64,000 nucleotides of DNA, from NCBI RefSeq assembly GCF_026157065.1, contig NZ_JANLGQ010000007.1, positions 62,001-126,000 on the forward strand, in the 5' to 3' direction. The stretch is from Enterococcus sp. HY326. Its GTDB lineage: Bacteria > Bacillota > Bacilli > Lactobacillales > Enterococcaceae. The notes beneath the pieces are model-generated. The model saw nothing but the letters and a program-made list of their open reading frames with translations. It did not search any database and had not been told where the DNA came from. Positions 8,901 through 16,600 of this stretch are shown here, piece after piece. Numbering within the stretch: the stretch's first letter is position 1; each line of letters starts with the position of its first letter. The position numbers and the translations under genes are program-made.

Positions 8901-9875
8901 GATACGCTTTGTATTTCCCAGGCCCTTGTTATAAACAAAATTCTCAAAATTAACCGACCAAAGTCCGTTAGTTTCAGCTGAATAAAGTAGCGCATTTCCC
9001 AGTCTATTATCTGCAGTCCGATCTCCCATCCCTCTGAACTCAACATTTGTAAGACTAAGGGAAGTTGCAGTTGTGATACCACTGCTCAATACAATCCCTG
9101 CACCAGCCGTTCTGTATGAATTACCAAAATTAATCACTCGATTAGCTGGTTGACCTGTATCGTCTACTCCGATGATTTCTAAGTTTTTGGATAGTGTTGC
9201 CACGTATGGATCGACTGTTGGCGTAGGATTCGCAATATCTGCAGTTAATTGGATCACTGTTGTTGTTGCATCAGAAATAGCTGCCGCAAACTCTGCCCAA
9301 GTTGCTACTGGTGTAATAACCTGTGTCCCAATAGCTCGTGCATTTCTTGTTGTAGCAGTTTGAATTGTTGGAATTTCCAACTCTTCATAAGTTAATATTT
9401 CTGCTTGTTGATATAATTGAAAATCTTGTTCAGCAACAGAAGTCCCATCAATGCTTAGGGAAACTTTACCTTGCTCGACTCCTTCAGTTGCCTTTTCTTT
9501 CTTCATGCTGCTTTCAATTCTCAATGATTCATCCGCTGCCTGAGTTTTAATGGTTAGTTGCTGTTTTTCAACATCAACCGTCACATCAATTGCTTGATTG
9601 CTTCCTGCAGCCAATTCATCACCATCTTCTTCACCGATTACCAATCCAGTTGTATCTAGTACCAAGGTTTCATCACTTGGATTAGCAATAACAATCGTAA
9701 GTGCTAGTCCACCTTCAGATTCTGCAGTGTTGGACAACTCCAATTGATAATTAGAAGACTCAGCTCTAGTTACCTCAGTATTTGCAAGTTCTTTTCCTAA
9801 AACCGAAATTAGCATGGTAATCATTACGGCTAGCAGCAACACACTAAATCTGTATTGCTTTTTCCCAAATTTCAT
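5940..9875 (-). CDS. Giant WxL surface protein with beta-helix and DUF11-like repeat (left cassette)
   Basis: 1311 aa, secreted. After the signal peptide (about 1-38) and an N-terminal beta domain, residues of about 190-680 read as a right-handed parallel beta-helix (pectate-lyase-like runs of short Asn/Gly/Ser/Val strands). Ig-like domains follow, then a DUF11-type repeat (VDKTVVSSSTDGTTSVGD, about 1035-1150), and a WxL domain ends the protein. Its distal motif is YQGTILWTLEVSPP; the proximal motif is AWEI, a W-x-I variant. Likely a long adhesin or stalk held to the wall by the WxL domain. It follows its regulator after a 400-nt leader and is the first structural gene. Confidence 0.9.
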   Translation of the reverse strand: MKFGKKQYRFSVLLLAVMITMLISVLGKELANTEVTRAESSNYQLELSNTAESEGGLALTIVIANPSDETLVLDTTGLVIGEEDGDELAAGSNQAIDVTVDVEKQQLTIKTQAADESLRIESSMKKEKATEGVEQGKVSLSIDGTSVAEQDFQLYQQAEILTYEELEIPTIQTATTRNARAIGTQVITPVATWAEFAAAISDATTTVIQLTADIANPTPTVDPYVATLSKNLEIIGVDDTGQPANRVINFGNSYRTAGAGIVLSSGITTATSLSLTNVEFRGMGDRTADNRLGNALLYSAETNGLWSVNFENFVYNKGLGNTKRIMYAPTATATFRGQNNLIASDYGTAPNNASGQTSVGTDWQRMFEVKSFVLTDAAHLQVDLVDMLYYSTFSGTDRTNGAQFRVEQGSTLEGSNQITPLIAVEGSYFNFYTGVDDGSAPSTVKLSGTTRYRDRYGGLICVEGPNAHYSVANGSLLDLDGRWSPVTVMMSDYGIFDVDEASTFNASVQSDNGYTLGGTIRFRLEGHMTFNIKNNSVLRVEKEDINASGAAATANRGAAIRMYGGDNVVNVSGQSRVYVQSNSNEYAIEYDTSRSMRNAFNLVDARSMVDIDSYRSGGIISDYAVNIIAESGTEFQVASSGSGYTFNYGTNSTLEFDNMLYYDFRNNNHTRVFNGTGVMRSVNSDMSVWRIGNSVNLDGDPAQAFTLGDVGFSSSAQFNTVAASFAMELLPGLVGTSFASTTEMYNFFNVTANRMQNYARVSGNNAYPIVDELRVSTDADKYIYGHVSIPEGVEGIRDAWTDEVTVEVRVTKPDSTSYVLTGVTSANVSVYGETARNGMFTIENIVNGNTEFIEAGSEIEVLRAWRGTGDPDSGQVHVGTPAIDERWVQTPITAVDVTPPTIPTPTITDDQVTNASRTLSGSDAEPGATGYIGVKSATAGDADEPIFLPETFTVQSDGTWSVTVSDYFVAGEKVSIFFNDNAGEASTVVSPPSTNNTTGNINPYQTISYHDATFTGVTEYVVEDIMPDIAVDKTVVSSSTDGTTSVGDRLTYTIVVSNSRSDGVTSTLNDVTATDVLPDFLTLDESSITGNINGTTLESTDYSFENGTLTFTAGTLLSQETATISFTAVVESDAYNTTITNTVNAEGKTIPGDSLTASDSVVNPGGVVLGTVEIVRAPSEINFGPIEYRAQNIRVNEAKIIGDDLEVSDTRGASGQTAWEIKATVEKPMTLEGGSHVLANALHYQYGNSDLTLLEDESTTVYQKSSGGSQNISSAWSADGDGLKLDIQAIDASRLGDYQGTILWTLEVSPP

Positions 9876-10275
9876 TTTTTATCAACCCCTTTCTTGTCCC
9901 TTTTTGTGTACTAGGTAGGAATAGACACATTGACAAATTAGTCACTCCCTGTAGTCTAAGGCAGGAAGACAAAGAACCTTTTTTAAGGTTCTTTTCACCA
10001 ACAAAACACCACCTCCTTTAAATTTCAACTCCTAAAAATTGTCAATCCAATGCTAGTTAGGTAACCGACCTACTACTCAAAAGAAATTTTTCCTTTTCCG
10101 CTGATAATTAACGCAAGCCTTATATTCCTTCAGGCTTTTTAAGAATATAGGCAGCAAGTAATGCCTTTGAAAGATTGACAACATACTGCAGGTATAATGC
10201 TGGTATATTCACAAAGCTACTTAAACTTATTTCTTGTTCTAATGTTTAACTTCCTGACACGATAGAATAAATTAA
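9876..10275 (-). promoter_or_regulatory. Leader/promoter region of the left WxL operon
   Basis: A 400-nt gap between the regulator and the giant WxL gene. On the - strand a TATATT -10 candidate near 10147 has only a poor -35 (TTTCAA, 17-nt spacing), and a TTGACA lies near 10039-10044. A weak core promoter fits an activator-dependent operon. The perfect hairpin 9971-9994 lies in the untranslated leader. Confidence 0.45.
9942..10004 (-). CDS. Possible 20-aa leader peptide before the giant WxL gene
   Basis: The strong Shine-Dalgarno AAAGGAGGTGGTG (10007-10019) has no annotated gene. It is followed by TTG TTG GTG and 17 further codons to TGA at 9942. A perfect 10-bp hairpin (9971-9980 with 9985-9994, loop TTTT) lies inside the reading frame. 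This could be a regulatory leader peptide; it is small and the start is not ATG, so it remains speculative. Confidence 0.3.
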   Translation of the reverse strand: MLVKRTLKKVLCLPALDYRE

Positions 10276-11004
10276 TTACGTTACTTTCTCCGCTAAATAT
10301 GTAGGAATACTGGCACACATTTTTTCTTGCAGCGCATATCCTTTGTTCCAATGAGTCTCAATTAGATTTTCATCTAAACCTGCCTTAACCATTTTTTTCT
10401 TTAAACGACCAATAATTTGTGATAGCTGTGCTAAAGAAGAATTTGAGACCCCCTGCCCCCAAATTGCATCACTTAACTCCACACGGCTGACAAACTCTCC
10501 GTTGTTCTCTAACAAGATATTAAAAAGTTCTTTTTCTTTTTTGGACATCGTTGACATAAACGAAGCTACTAAATGAATTGGAATTTCAGCCATGTTAGCC
10601 TCTTCACTACCTTTAGGAAACACCGTCGCAAAAATTTTAACTGCACGAGTATCCATCAAAGTTTCTCGTAATTCTGTCAGTGTCATACTCGAATGCAAAA
10701 GTTTAATCTCATCCAATTGATTTGCTTCTTCATGGTTCGTTTCAAAATCCACTTGTTCATCAATCCGAAACAAACGAACTTTGTTGGATTCCGCTAGTTC
10801 ACTAATTTTTTCTGCCTCATCATTAGCAATGCTTTCACTTAGAACAACTGTTTTGAACAACCTGAACATGCTTGTGTCACGATTACAAAGTATTCGCTCC
10901 AACAATTGATTTGAACAAAAAACTTCATAGCCTAATTGTTGAATTCTAGATTGCCATTCTCTATCCATATAGATGTTTTTTGTTAAAAACAGAACCTGTT
11001 TCAT
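10276..11004 (-). CDS. Winged-helix (Trans_reg_C) regulator with atypical receiver-like N-terminus (left cassette)
   Basis: About 242 aa, probably the activator of the left WxL operon. The C-terminus (about 145-235) is an OmpR/PhoB-type winged helix (KEKELFNILLENNGEFVSR, LAQLSQIIGRLKKK, THWNKGYAL). The N-terminus (about 1-75) resembles a receiver fold, but the usual phospho-Asp strand reads KTVVLSES, without Asp, so it is unlikely to be controlled by a kinase; no kinase gene is nearby. The ATG at 11004 is chosen because GAGGTG is 6 nt upstream. A paralogue, out of frame, heads the right cassette (25838-26588). Confidence 0.85.
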   Translation of the reverse strand: MKQVLFLTKNIYMDREWQSRIQQLGYEVFCSNQLLERILCNRDTSMFRLFKTVVLSESIANDEAEKISELAESNKVRLFRIDEQVDFETNHEEANQLDEIKLLHSSMTLTELRETLMDTRAVKIFATVFPKGSEEANMAEIPIHLVASFMSTMSKKEKELFNILLENNGEFVSRVELSDAIWGQGVSNSSLAQLSQIIGRLKKKMVKAGLDENLIETHWNKGYALQEKMCASIPTYLAEKVT

Positions 11005-11103
11005 AATAATCACCTCTATTTATTTATTTCACAGCTAGGTTTTAAAATGAGTTCATATAGGAAAATCTAATTAAACTTTTGTGCTTGCTTTAAAGCCAAT
11101 TAG

Positions 11104-11129
11104 GATAATGTGACACATTTGATTGTCAA
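11104..11129 (-). promoter_or_regulatory. Candidate fixed promoter and palindromic operator of the left regulator
   Basis: On the - strand TTGACA (11124-11129) is followed after 16 nt by TATCCT. The spacer contains the perfect dyad AATGTG-A-CACATT (11107-11119). It lies between the near inverted repeat and the regulator gene, so it would not move on inversion. This is a possible basal promoter with an operator. Confidence 0.4.
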
Positions 11130-11163
11130 TCCTTCGAAAAATTAAGAAAGTGCTTTAACTTCC

Positions 11164-11184
11164 TATAACTATATATTATGCGAA
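11164..11184 (+). repeat. Near arm of left invertible-segment repeat
   Basis: 21 nt, perfectly inverted at 11890-11910. Its core ATAACTATATATTATGCGA matches 16 of 19 positions of the arms at the right locus (26755-26773). Confidence 0.85.
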
Positions 11185-11889
11185 CCTATTATTTATTAGC
11201 TTTACTATCAGGGTAAAACCGTCTTTTGACGGTCTGTAAGACGGCCAAAAGGAATGTGCCATTTTTCTATTTTTAACAAACTGAAAAAAATCATTATTAT
11301 TGTTCTATCTATAACTTTCAGCCATAATGATATTTGTATAAATATATTTCAATAATATTTTTATCTACCTATTAAAAAAAAATCCTACACATAACCCTCC
11401 TTTTTTCTTGAAAGCCTTCCTCAATTAATTCCTAGATTTCAACCATCTATATTTTGTGTACATTAGGAAACAACAACAAATTGCTTCGCTCGCTATATTG
11501 CTATCTCATTATTCTAGCTATTTTCACTTTGTTTCACCGACATTTCCGCCATCACTACTCATTTATTCCTAAAAATCTTCGCATCTAAGAAATATTTTTT
11601 TGAGAGCAAATTAAAATATCAAAGAATTGACTGTTTTAATGACGGCGGATAATTCTCTCAGCATAATTTGAAACAAGAAACACTGTTAACTAAGCTTTTT
11701 ATCGGCAAATTTTTCTTTAAATATTTGATAAAAATGAAAAGTTTAAAATCACAAAAAAACCTCATTTTTTTAAAACCTCATTTTTTTAATCATATTTCAT
11801 AATATTTTATTTGAAATAGGATTGACATTGGAATTAATTACATTTAAAATTTAATTATTACGAAATATATGACGGATAATACCTATTAT
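11185..11889. other. Putative invertible promoter segment, left locus (705 bp, no gene)
   Basis: Bounded by 21-nt perfect inverted repeats and without a convincing ORF. It carries TGACGG motifs at 11227, 11240-11244 (as AGACGG) and 11640, a direct repeat of CCTCATTTTTTT with a 16-nt period near 11760-11792, and an outward promoter (11822-11850). The whole arrangement, apart from the missing recombinase gene, matches the right locus. Inferred to be flipped by the tyrosine recombinases encoded at 26.9-29.6 kb. Confidence 0.7.
11822..11850 (+). promoter_or_regulatory. Sigma-A promoter inside left invertible segment, pointing away from the regulator
   Basis: TTGACA (11822-11827), a 17-nt spacer and TAAAAT (11845-11850). 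In this orientation it reads rightwards through the far repeat into the terminator at 11954-12006. After inversion it would read leftwards into the regulator at 11004. Confidence 0.7.
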
Positions 11890-11910
11890 TTCGCATAATA
11901 TATAGTTATA
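11890..11910 (-). repeat. Far arm of left invertible-segment repeat
   Basis: Exact reverse complement of 11164-11184. Confidence 0.85.
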
Positions 11911-11953
11911 AGAAATTTAATCACTAAAAACCGATATTTTTCATCATAAATAT

Positions 11954-12006
11954 AAAAAACAATTCTGAAGATCAGTATTTTAAACTGATTTTCAGAATTG
12001 TTTTTT
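11954..12006. terminator. Terminator just outside the far arm of the left switch
   Basis: AAAAAACAATTCTGAA pairs with TTCAGAATTGTTTTTT, with an inner ATCAGT/ACTGAT stem. A T-run follows on the + strand. It lies 44 nt beyond the far repeat and would stop the outward promoter. Confidence 0.88.
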
Positions 12007-12104
12007 GATTATATTATTTACTTCAAAAATGAACTAGTCCATTTCCTCTTAAAGAAACAGCAAGTCGAGTTATTTCACAAATAAATATTAGCTTGACGGT
12101 TAAT

Positions 12105-12125
12105 AAAAGGATTTTACAATCCTTT
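12105..12125 (-). terminator. Terminator after the JAB/RadC-like gene
   Basis: AAAAGGATT/AATCCTTTT hairpin with a TTAC loop and T-rich flank on the - strand. The rest of 12007-12234 shows no gene. Confidence 0.6.
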
Positions 12126-12234
12126 TCCTTTACGATGCTTACATATAGAGTAACTCTTTCAATGATAGACTTAGAATAATCAAAACTTCTTTTCAGACCA
12201 TCTCCTCTAGTTCATCCATCAATACCACACCTAG

Positions 12235-12708
12235 CTAATTGCCTTTCCCAACTCTTAATTTGCGACTTTCGTTGCTGATATATTCCCGCAATAACTTGAA
12301 TGGAAAAGGGTACACCGTTAGTGAACCATTTTTGACAATATCAATATCTGCTAAAGAAAGTTCAACTAGCTTATGTTCAGAAATTGAACTGGGGTGATTG
12401 TGTCCGACCACAACAGAAATACTGTTGGACAACAAAGCTGGTTTCAAGATATCCCGCGGGATTGCCAGACTTTGATTTAGTCCACCAATATGTGCCAAAT
12501 GGATAAATGTGGGTTTCCTGCGTGCATTTAAGCCGGCGACAATAAGGTGTTCCCGATCTTTTTTCTGAATAAACGGCGCAAATAATTGATACAGTGCGTG
12601 CGGGCTATCGACAACCCGTTCGGCATACAAAATGGACGATTCTTTGACTATCTCCAAGTGAACAATGGCGACTCTTTTTTGTGGAATGTAGCTGTCTGTT
12701 TGACGCAT
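12235..12708 (-). CDS. RadC/JAB-domain protein, divergent C-terminus
   Basis: 157 aa. The middle part follows the RadC-like JAB fold of mobile-element proteins (LIVAGLNARRKP, HIGGLNQSLAIPRDILKPALLSN, GHNHPSS). The HxH pair is present. The usual short spacing to S-x-x-D is longer here (SLADID about 13 residues further on), and the C-terminus looks unlike RadC. It may be a divergent metalloprotease-like protein or a decayed copy. The RBS is good (GAGGAGGAAACTAA). It follows the broken DUF960 gene by 17 nt, so the two were probably one operon. The N-terminal helix-hairpin-helix part of full RadC is absent, as in plasmid-type copies. Confidence 0.65.
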   Translation of the reverse strand: MRQTDSYIPQKRVAIVHLEIVKESSILYAERVVDSPHALYQLFAPFIQKKDREHLIVAGLNARRKPTFIHLAHIGGLNQSLAIPRDILKPALLSNSISVVVGHNHPSSISEHKLVELSLADIDIVKNGSLTVYPFPFKLLREYISNESRKLRVGKGN

Positions 12709-12725
12709 TTAGTTTCCTCCTCTAC

Positions 12726-13046
12726 TTAATATTCATCTGGTAACAACATCGTTTGATAACTGCCATCGTCTATCACCCAGACCTTTTTTACGTGAAAATG
12801 AGCCAGCTCTGTAGTTAAGGGGTATTGATGATGCGAAATGACAAAGGGTTCTTCTTGGTGGTGAATGACTTCTATGGACTGCCTTTGTTGGTCTGGATTG
12901 AACTCAAAAATTTGTAAGTAGTCTAACGAGATATCTCCCTTTTCCTCTTTGGTATCAATCAATTGTCACAGGTAGCGTTGTAGCGATTGGGGAACCGCAC
13001 CAGCCACTCCTTTGGTCATGTATCGATTTTCTTTCCTCTCAAACAT
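12726..13046 (-). pseudogene. DUF960-family gene broken by an in-frame stop
   Basis: The frame starts at 13046 behind AAAGGAGGAAAATC and reads a DUF960-like protein of 106 residues (KGVAGAVPQSLQ, then RYL-stop-QLIDTK, then LDYLQIFE). Codon 27 is TGA (12966-12968) where the related fragment at 37.8 kb has TGG in YLWQLID. Only a single base change interrupts it, and the rest of the frame is intact. Translation could restart at 12962 to give 78 aa. The function of DUF960 is unknown to me. Confidence 0.8.
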
Positions 13047-13123
13047 GATTTTCCTCCTTTCATTTTGAGCACAAAAATGGACCAATCACCGGTTAGGATG
13101 ATTGGTCTTCATGGTTATAATAT
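12905..13123. repeat. Dispersed repeat copy A (DUF960 5' half plus terminator)
   Basis: Highly similar to 37726-37896, same orientation. Copy B lacks about 47 nt that hold the start codon and RBS. Confidence 0.85.
13073..13107 (-). terminator. Terminator after the YfhO-type gene
   Basis: GACCAATCA/TGATTGGTC hairpin followed by CATTTTTG on the - strand, about 115 nt after the end of the 13223-15823 gene. It also forms part of the dispersed repeat. Confidence 0.6.
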
Positions 13124-13222
13124 ATATTTAAAATTTGAATGGATACAAACAAATCATAGACTAGTTACTCAGAATATGTTTGTGCAAGATAGTGCTGCTT
13201 TTTTCTATGAGATGTGTAACCG

Positions 13223-15823
13223 TTATCTTTTTTTCCGACGTACCGATACCGTTCCTACAAAGCCAATCAACGATACTGCCGCAAGTCCAAAGCCTACTTT
13301 TAAGCCTTGGGGAAAGAACACCAGCTCAATCTGATTCTTGCCGGCACTCAACGGGAGGGTCAAAAAGGCTTCCTTAAATAAAGGAATCACCACTTTCTCA
13401 CCGTTGATATAGGCTGTCCAGCCTTTGTCATAAGGAATCGTAGTAAACAAGACTTGGTCATGGTCCACCGCTACGCTCCCCGTGACGTGGCTCCCCTCAA
13501 CCGCTAACTCCACTCCCTTTTCAGCCATCTGTTCATAGCTGGATACAAAGCGCTCGTGATCAATTAAAACCATATCGGGTTTGACCCATTCAAATTCTTG
13601 TTCTTCCCCCTCATACATCAAGTTACTAATTTCAATCGTAAACTCAATTGTTTCAGCTTCAGAATAGCTGCCAAGATTGTAGTATTGCCCATCCATCAAA
13701 GAGGAATTAAATTGCGCCTCGTCCAACTTTAACGTCAAATACGGATTTCCAATGGCAATACGATCGGAAAAATAGGCAGAGAAATAGGCTTGTTTCCCTG
13801 CTGGAATCTCTGCACGATAGGTCAGTTCAATCGGCTCGTCAATGTCATCCGGCTCCAATGCTTGTAACGTCGTAGTGTTCACGGTTTCTTCGCTAATGGT
13901 GACATTTTGACTGTCCACTAGCTCCACTGCTTCAAAATCAAAAAGAGATTGATTTGTCCCAGCCAACTGATTAAACAGCTGGGATTGATTTTCTACCGTA
14001 TTGTCTTGGTAAATGCCATCATCTGTTAAAATCCCTAAGGGCAGGACATACTCATTTTCATACAGTCCCAAATCGCCTTCCCGCTCAATTTCTTGATAAC
14101 CAAACTTCGACAAAGGTTGATGGGACAAGTTATACTGAATCCCTAAAATACTATCCATCAAAATGGTGTTGTTGATATAGCGAATATTTAAGTTGGTATC
14201 ATGAGATCGAAAACCCAAACTGTCCAGATACGCCGACGAGTGTCGATTGCGAATCGACGAAAACATTGAGACACCATGGTAGCCGTATAAAAAGGAATCA
14301 TTTGGCGTACTCGCGGTGACATTCTCCATCCGGAAAAAATCTTGGTTCTCTGCCTTTGCTAGAGCCACTAATTCAGATGTGGGGGCATAAGTCTTGGTAT
14401 ACAATTCTCCGGTGGCATAATTCCATTCAATCGCTACACCACGGATAATCCCAAACGTATTAATCCCAGCCTCGCCAATCATCACCAATGTCAAAAGGAG
14501 CCAGCCGATTTTCTGCCATCGGAATTTGTGCCCCACGACAATAAGCTCGAAATAGACCAGTAAAAAGCCAATCGTCCAGAGATAATTGTCCCCATAGATG
14601 TAACTCTCCTCTTGGCGATCCATCCACAACTTGACACCCGTGAACAAGATCACTAGCACAATGATGATTCCGCTCAGTATTTCCCAGTCCTCCTTTGAAA
14701 CAACTTCTAAGGCATAGGCCGCCAGATTGATCAATAGAAAGGAAAAGACAAAGCTAAAGCGGAACAAGAACATATTCGGTGCATGCATCCCTTGCCAGAG
14801 CAGATTCAGCGGTTCCAAATAGAAACTCAGGAGAATAATTCCTAAAAAACACCCGAAGGCAAGCTTCATGTTCCGAGAAATTTTCTTAGTAATGAAGAAA
14901 AAGAGGCCAAAAATAAGGGCGACCAACCCAATCGAAAGAAAGGGGATTGAGCCAAACTTGGTCGTATCATAGACCCCGACAAAATTTTTCAATAGGAGAT
15001 CTAACGGTCCTGTACTATCCGTTATCAGATTGGTAATGGGAGTGAAGGACTCCCCATTTTGGGTCAAATCCAACAAGACCGGCAATAAAAGCGGCATGGC
15101 GGTGCCCCCTGCCGCAAAGGCGGTTCCCAAGTAAGGGAGAATCGCTGACTTCCGCTGTTTGAAATCAATGGCACTATAGGCAACGAAATACAAAAAGCTA
15201 AACAAGCCCACCATAAAGGCCATATAAAAATTGGAAAGAAACATCAACACATAGCTGACAAACAGCAGGACAGGCTTTTTCCTTTGAACCAGCCGATGAA
15301 TCCCCCAAATAATCAGTGGCAGGTAAATCAGCGCGTCAAACCACATGATAATTTCAGATGTCGCCACCATAAAAGACATCAGCGCATAGGCAACCGACAG
15401 TCCCACCCGAATTGATGTACCTAGCCTAAAATTATAACGACAGTATACGGAAAAGCTGAGCCCCATTAAACCAAATTTTAAGAGTGTATAGAAATACAGA
15501 AAATCTGGTATCTGATTATTTTGAAAGAACAAGACCAGCGGGGTAAAAATGCCACTAAGATAATAACTCATAAAGGACCAGTTGTTTAACCCCAACGAGC
15601 CCGACCAATTAAAGAGGACGGAGTCGCCCTCTTTAATCATCTGATTAAAAAAGGCATGGAAAACGGAGTATTGAGAAAACGAATCACTCGCCATCACGGT
15701 CCGTTGACTGCCAGGATAGATACTTAAGAGGTTATACACGATGACCATGATGCCAATCGGAATCAGAAAAGATAAGAGAAAACTCAGGCCTTCTTTTTTT
15801 AGATACTGCGACACTTTTTTCAT
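13223..15823 (-). CDS. YfhO-family polytopic membrane protein (right cassette only)
   Basis: 866 aa with about 12-13 hydrophobic segments in the first 480 residues, a large external domain (about 490-830) and a last membrane segment before a basic tail (RRKKR). The N-terminal region (YPGSQRTVMASDSFSQYSVFHAF) and the end (PYDKGWTAYINGEKV, LPLSAGKNQIELVFFPQGLKVG) are typical of the YfhO family, GT-C-like proteins linked to glycosylation of lipoteichoic acid or wall polymers from a lipid-linked sugar. The gene starts 20 nt after the dead signal peptidase behind GTAGGAGGATTTT and so ends the right operon. The left cassette has no copy. It may glycosylate a surface protein of the cassette, which is inference. 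Confidence 0.88.
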   Translation of the reverse strand: MKKVSQYLKKEGLSFLLSFLIPIGIMVIVYNLLSIYPGSQRTVMASDSFSQYSVFHAFFNQMIKEGDSVLFNWSGSLGLNNWSFMSYYLSGIFTPLVLFFQNNQIPDFLYFYTLLKFGLMGLSFSVYCRYNFRLGTSIRVGLSVAYALMSFMVATSEIIMWFDALIYLPLIIWGIHRLVQRKKPVLLFVSYVLMFLSNFYMAFMVGLFSFLYFVAYSAIDFKQRKSAILPYLGTAFAAGGTAMPLLLPVLLDLTQNGESFTPITNLITDSTGPLDLLLKNFVGVYDTTKFGSIPFLSIGLVALIFGLFFFITKKISRNMKLAFGCFLGIILLSFYLEPLNLLWQGMHAPNMFLFRFSFVFSFLLINLAAYALEVVSKEDWEILSGIIIVLVILFTGVKLWMDRQEESYIYGDNYLWTIGFLLVYFELIVVGHKFRWQKIGWLLLTLVMIGEAGINTFGIIRGVAIEWNYATGELYTKTYAPTSELVALAKAENQDFFRMENVTASTPNDSFLYGYHGVSMFSSIRNRHSSAYLDSLGFRSHDTNLNIRYINNTILMDSILGIQYNLSHQPLSKFGYQEIEREGDLGLYENEYVLPLGILTDDGIYQDNTVENQSQLFNQLAGTNQSLFDFEAVELVDSQNVTISEETVNTTTLQALEPDDIDEPIELTYRAEIPAGKQAYFSAYFSDRIAIGNPYLTLKLDEAQFNSSLMDGQYYNLGSYSEAETIEFTIEISNLMYEGEEQEFEWVKPDMVLIDHERFVSSYEQMAEKGVELAVEGSHVTGSVAVDHDQVLFTTIPYDKGWTAYINGEKVVIPLFKEAFLTLPLSAGKNQIELVFFPQGLKVGFGLAAVSLIGFVGTVSVRRKKR

Positions 15824-15843
15824 AAAATCCTCCTACAGTCACA

Positions 15844-16587
15844 TTATTCAATCCCACCAAATCGTTGCCATGGGTAGACTACCATCTCCACAACTCCGGT
15901 AATATCCGTTGCGGCAACGAGACCAAACGCACGACTATCCACGCTAAAGGATCGATTGTCCCCTAAGACCAAATAAAAGCCATCGGGAATTCTCGTGTGA
16001 TACTCCCCGGGCAATTCCCGCATGGTAAAATCTTCGGTGACTTGAAAGCCGTCTTGGTAGGCTTGTTGCAATTGTTCGATTAGAAATCGTTCTGTAATTT
16101 GTCGACCATCCACCCATAGCTCATCATCAAGGTAGCGTATTTCTTCACCGGGAAGCCCGATAATACGGCGTATTAAAGACTGATTCTGACGATTCGGCAC
16201 TTGAAAGGATACAACAGAGAATCTCTCAATATTGCTATATTTGCTTATAATCACCTTGTCATTTGCTTGGATTAAAGGACTCATCCCATATCCGTCATTT
16301 GTTTCAACACGAAAAAAAACAACAAAAACGGTCATGAGAATCACCAGCACAATTACATTAGTGAGTAATATATCCATGACAATCCGTTGTCTCTTTTGGA
16401 TTTTTTTAATCTTAATTCGCTTTTCTTGTTTCTGCTTCTTTCGATTGCTTCCTTTTTGTAAACTAGCAACTTGCTTTTGACTTTTTTTCTCTAATTGTAA
16501 TAAACGAGACGCTTTATGTGTTCGTGAGGTTCGAACATCTTTTTTGATATACTTGACTGGTCTCTTTCTTCTTTTCGACCTCTTCAT
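15844..16587 (-). CDS. Signal peptidase I-like protein lacking both catalytic residues (right cassette)
   Basis: 247 aa, paralogue of 1119-1895. It has a basic tail of about 70 residues (KRSKRRKRPVKYIKK), one membrane segment (about 71-92), then the signal-peptidase blocks GYGMSPLIQ, IRRIIGLPGEE and VLGDNRSFSVDSR. The catalytic Ser position is Gly101 and the catalytic Lys position is Arg140, the same two changes as in the left copy. Because both paralogues keep the fold, the GDNR box and the same replacements, loss of catalysis looks selected rather than accidental. ATG at 16587 has AGGAGGCGCC upstream. Confidence 0.85.
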   Translation of the reverse strand: MKRSKRRKRPVKYIKKDVRTSRTHKASRLLQLEKKSQKQVASLQKGSNRKKQKQEKRIKIKKIQKRQRIVMDILLTNVIVLVILMTVFVVFFRVETNDGYGMSPLIQANDKVIISKYSNIERFSVVSFQVPNRQNQSLIRRIIGLPGEEIRYLDDELWVDGRQITERFLIEQLQQAYQDGFQVTEDFTMRELPGEYHTRIPDGFYLVLGDNRSFSVDSRAFGLVAATDITGVVEMVVYPWQRFGGIE

Positions 16588-16600
16588 AATCAGGCGCCTC

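Noticed and set aside
11184-11891. Direct repeat ACCTATTATT next to both left switch arms
   Set aside because: Short, AT-rich and absent from the right locus; it may be chance.
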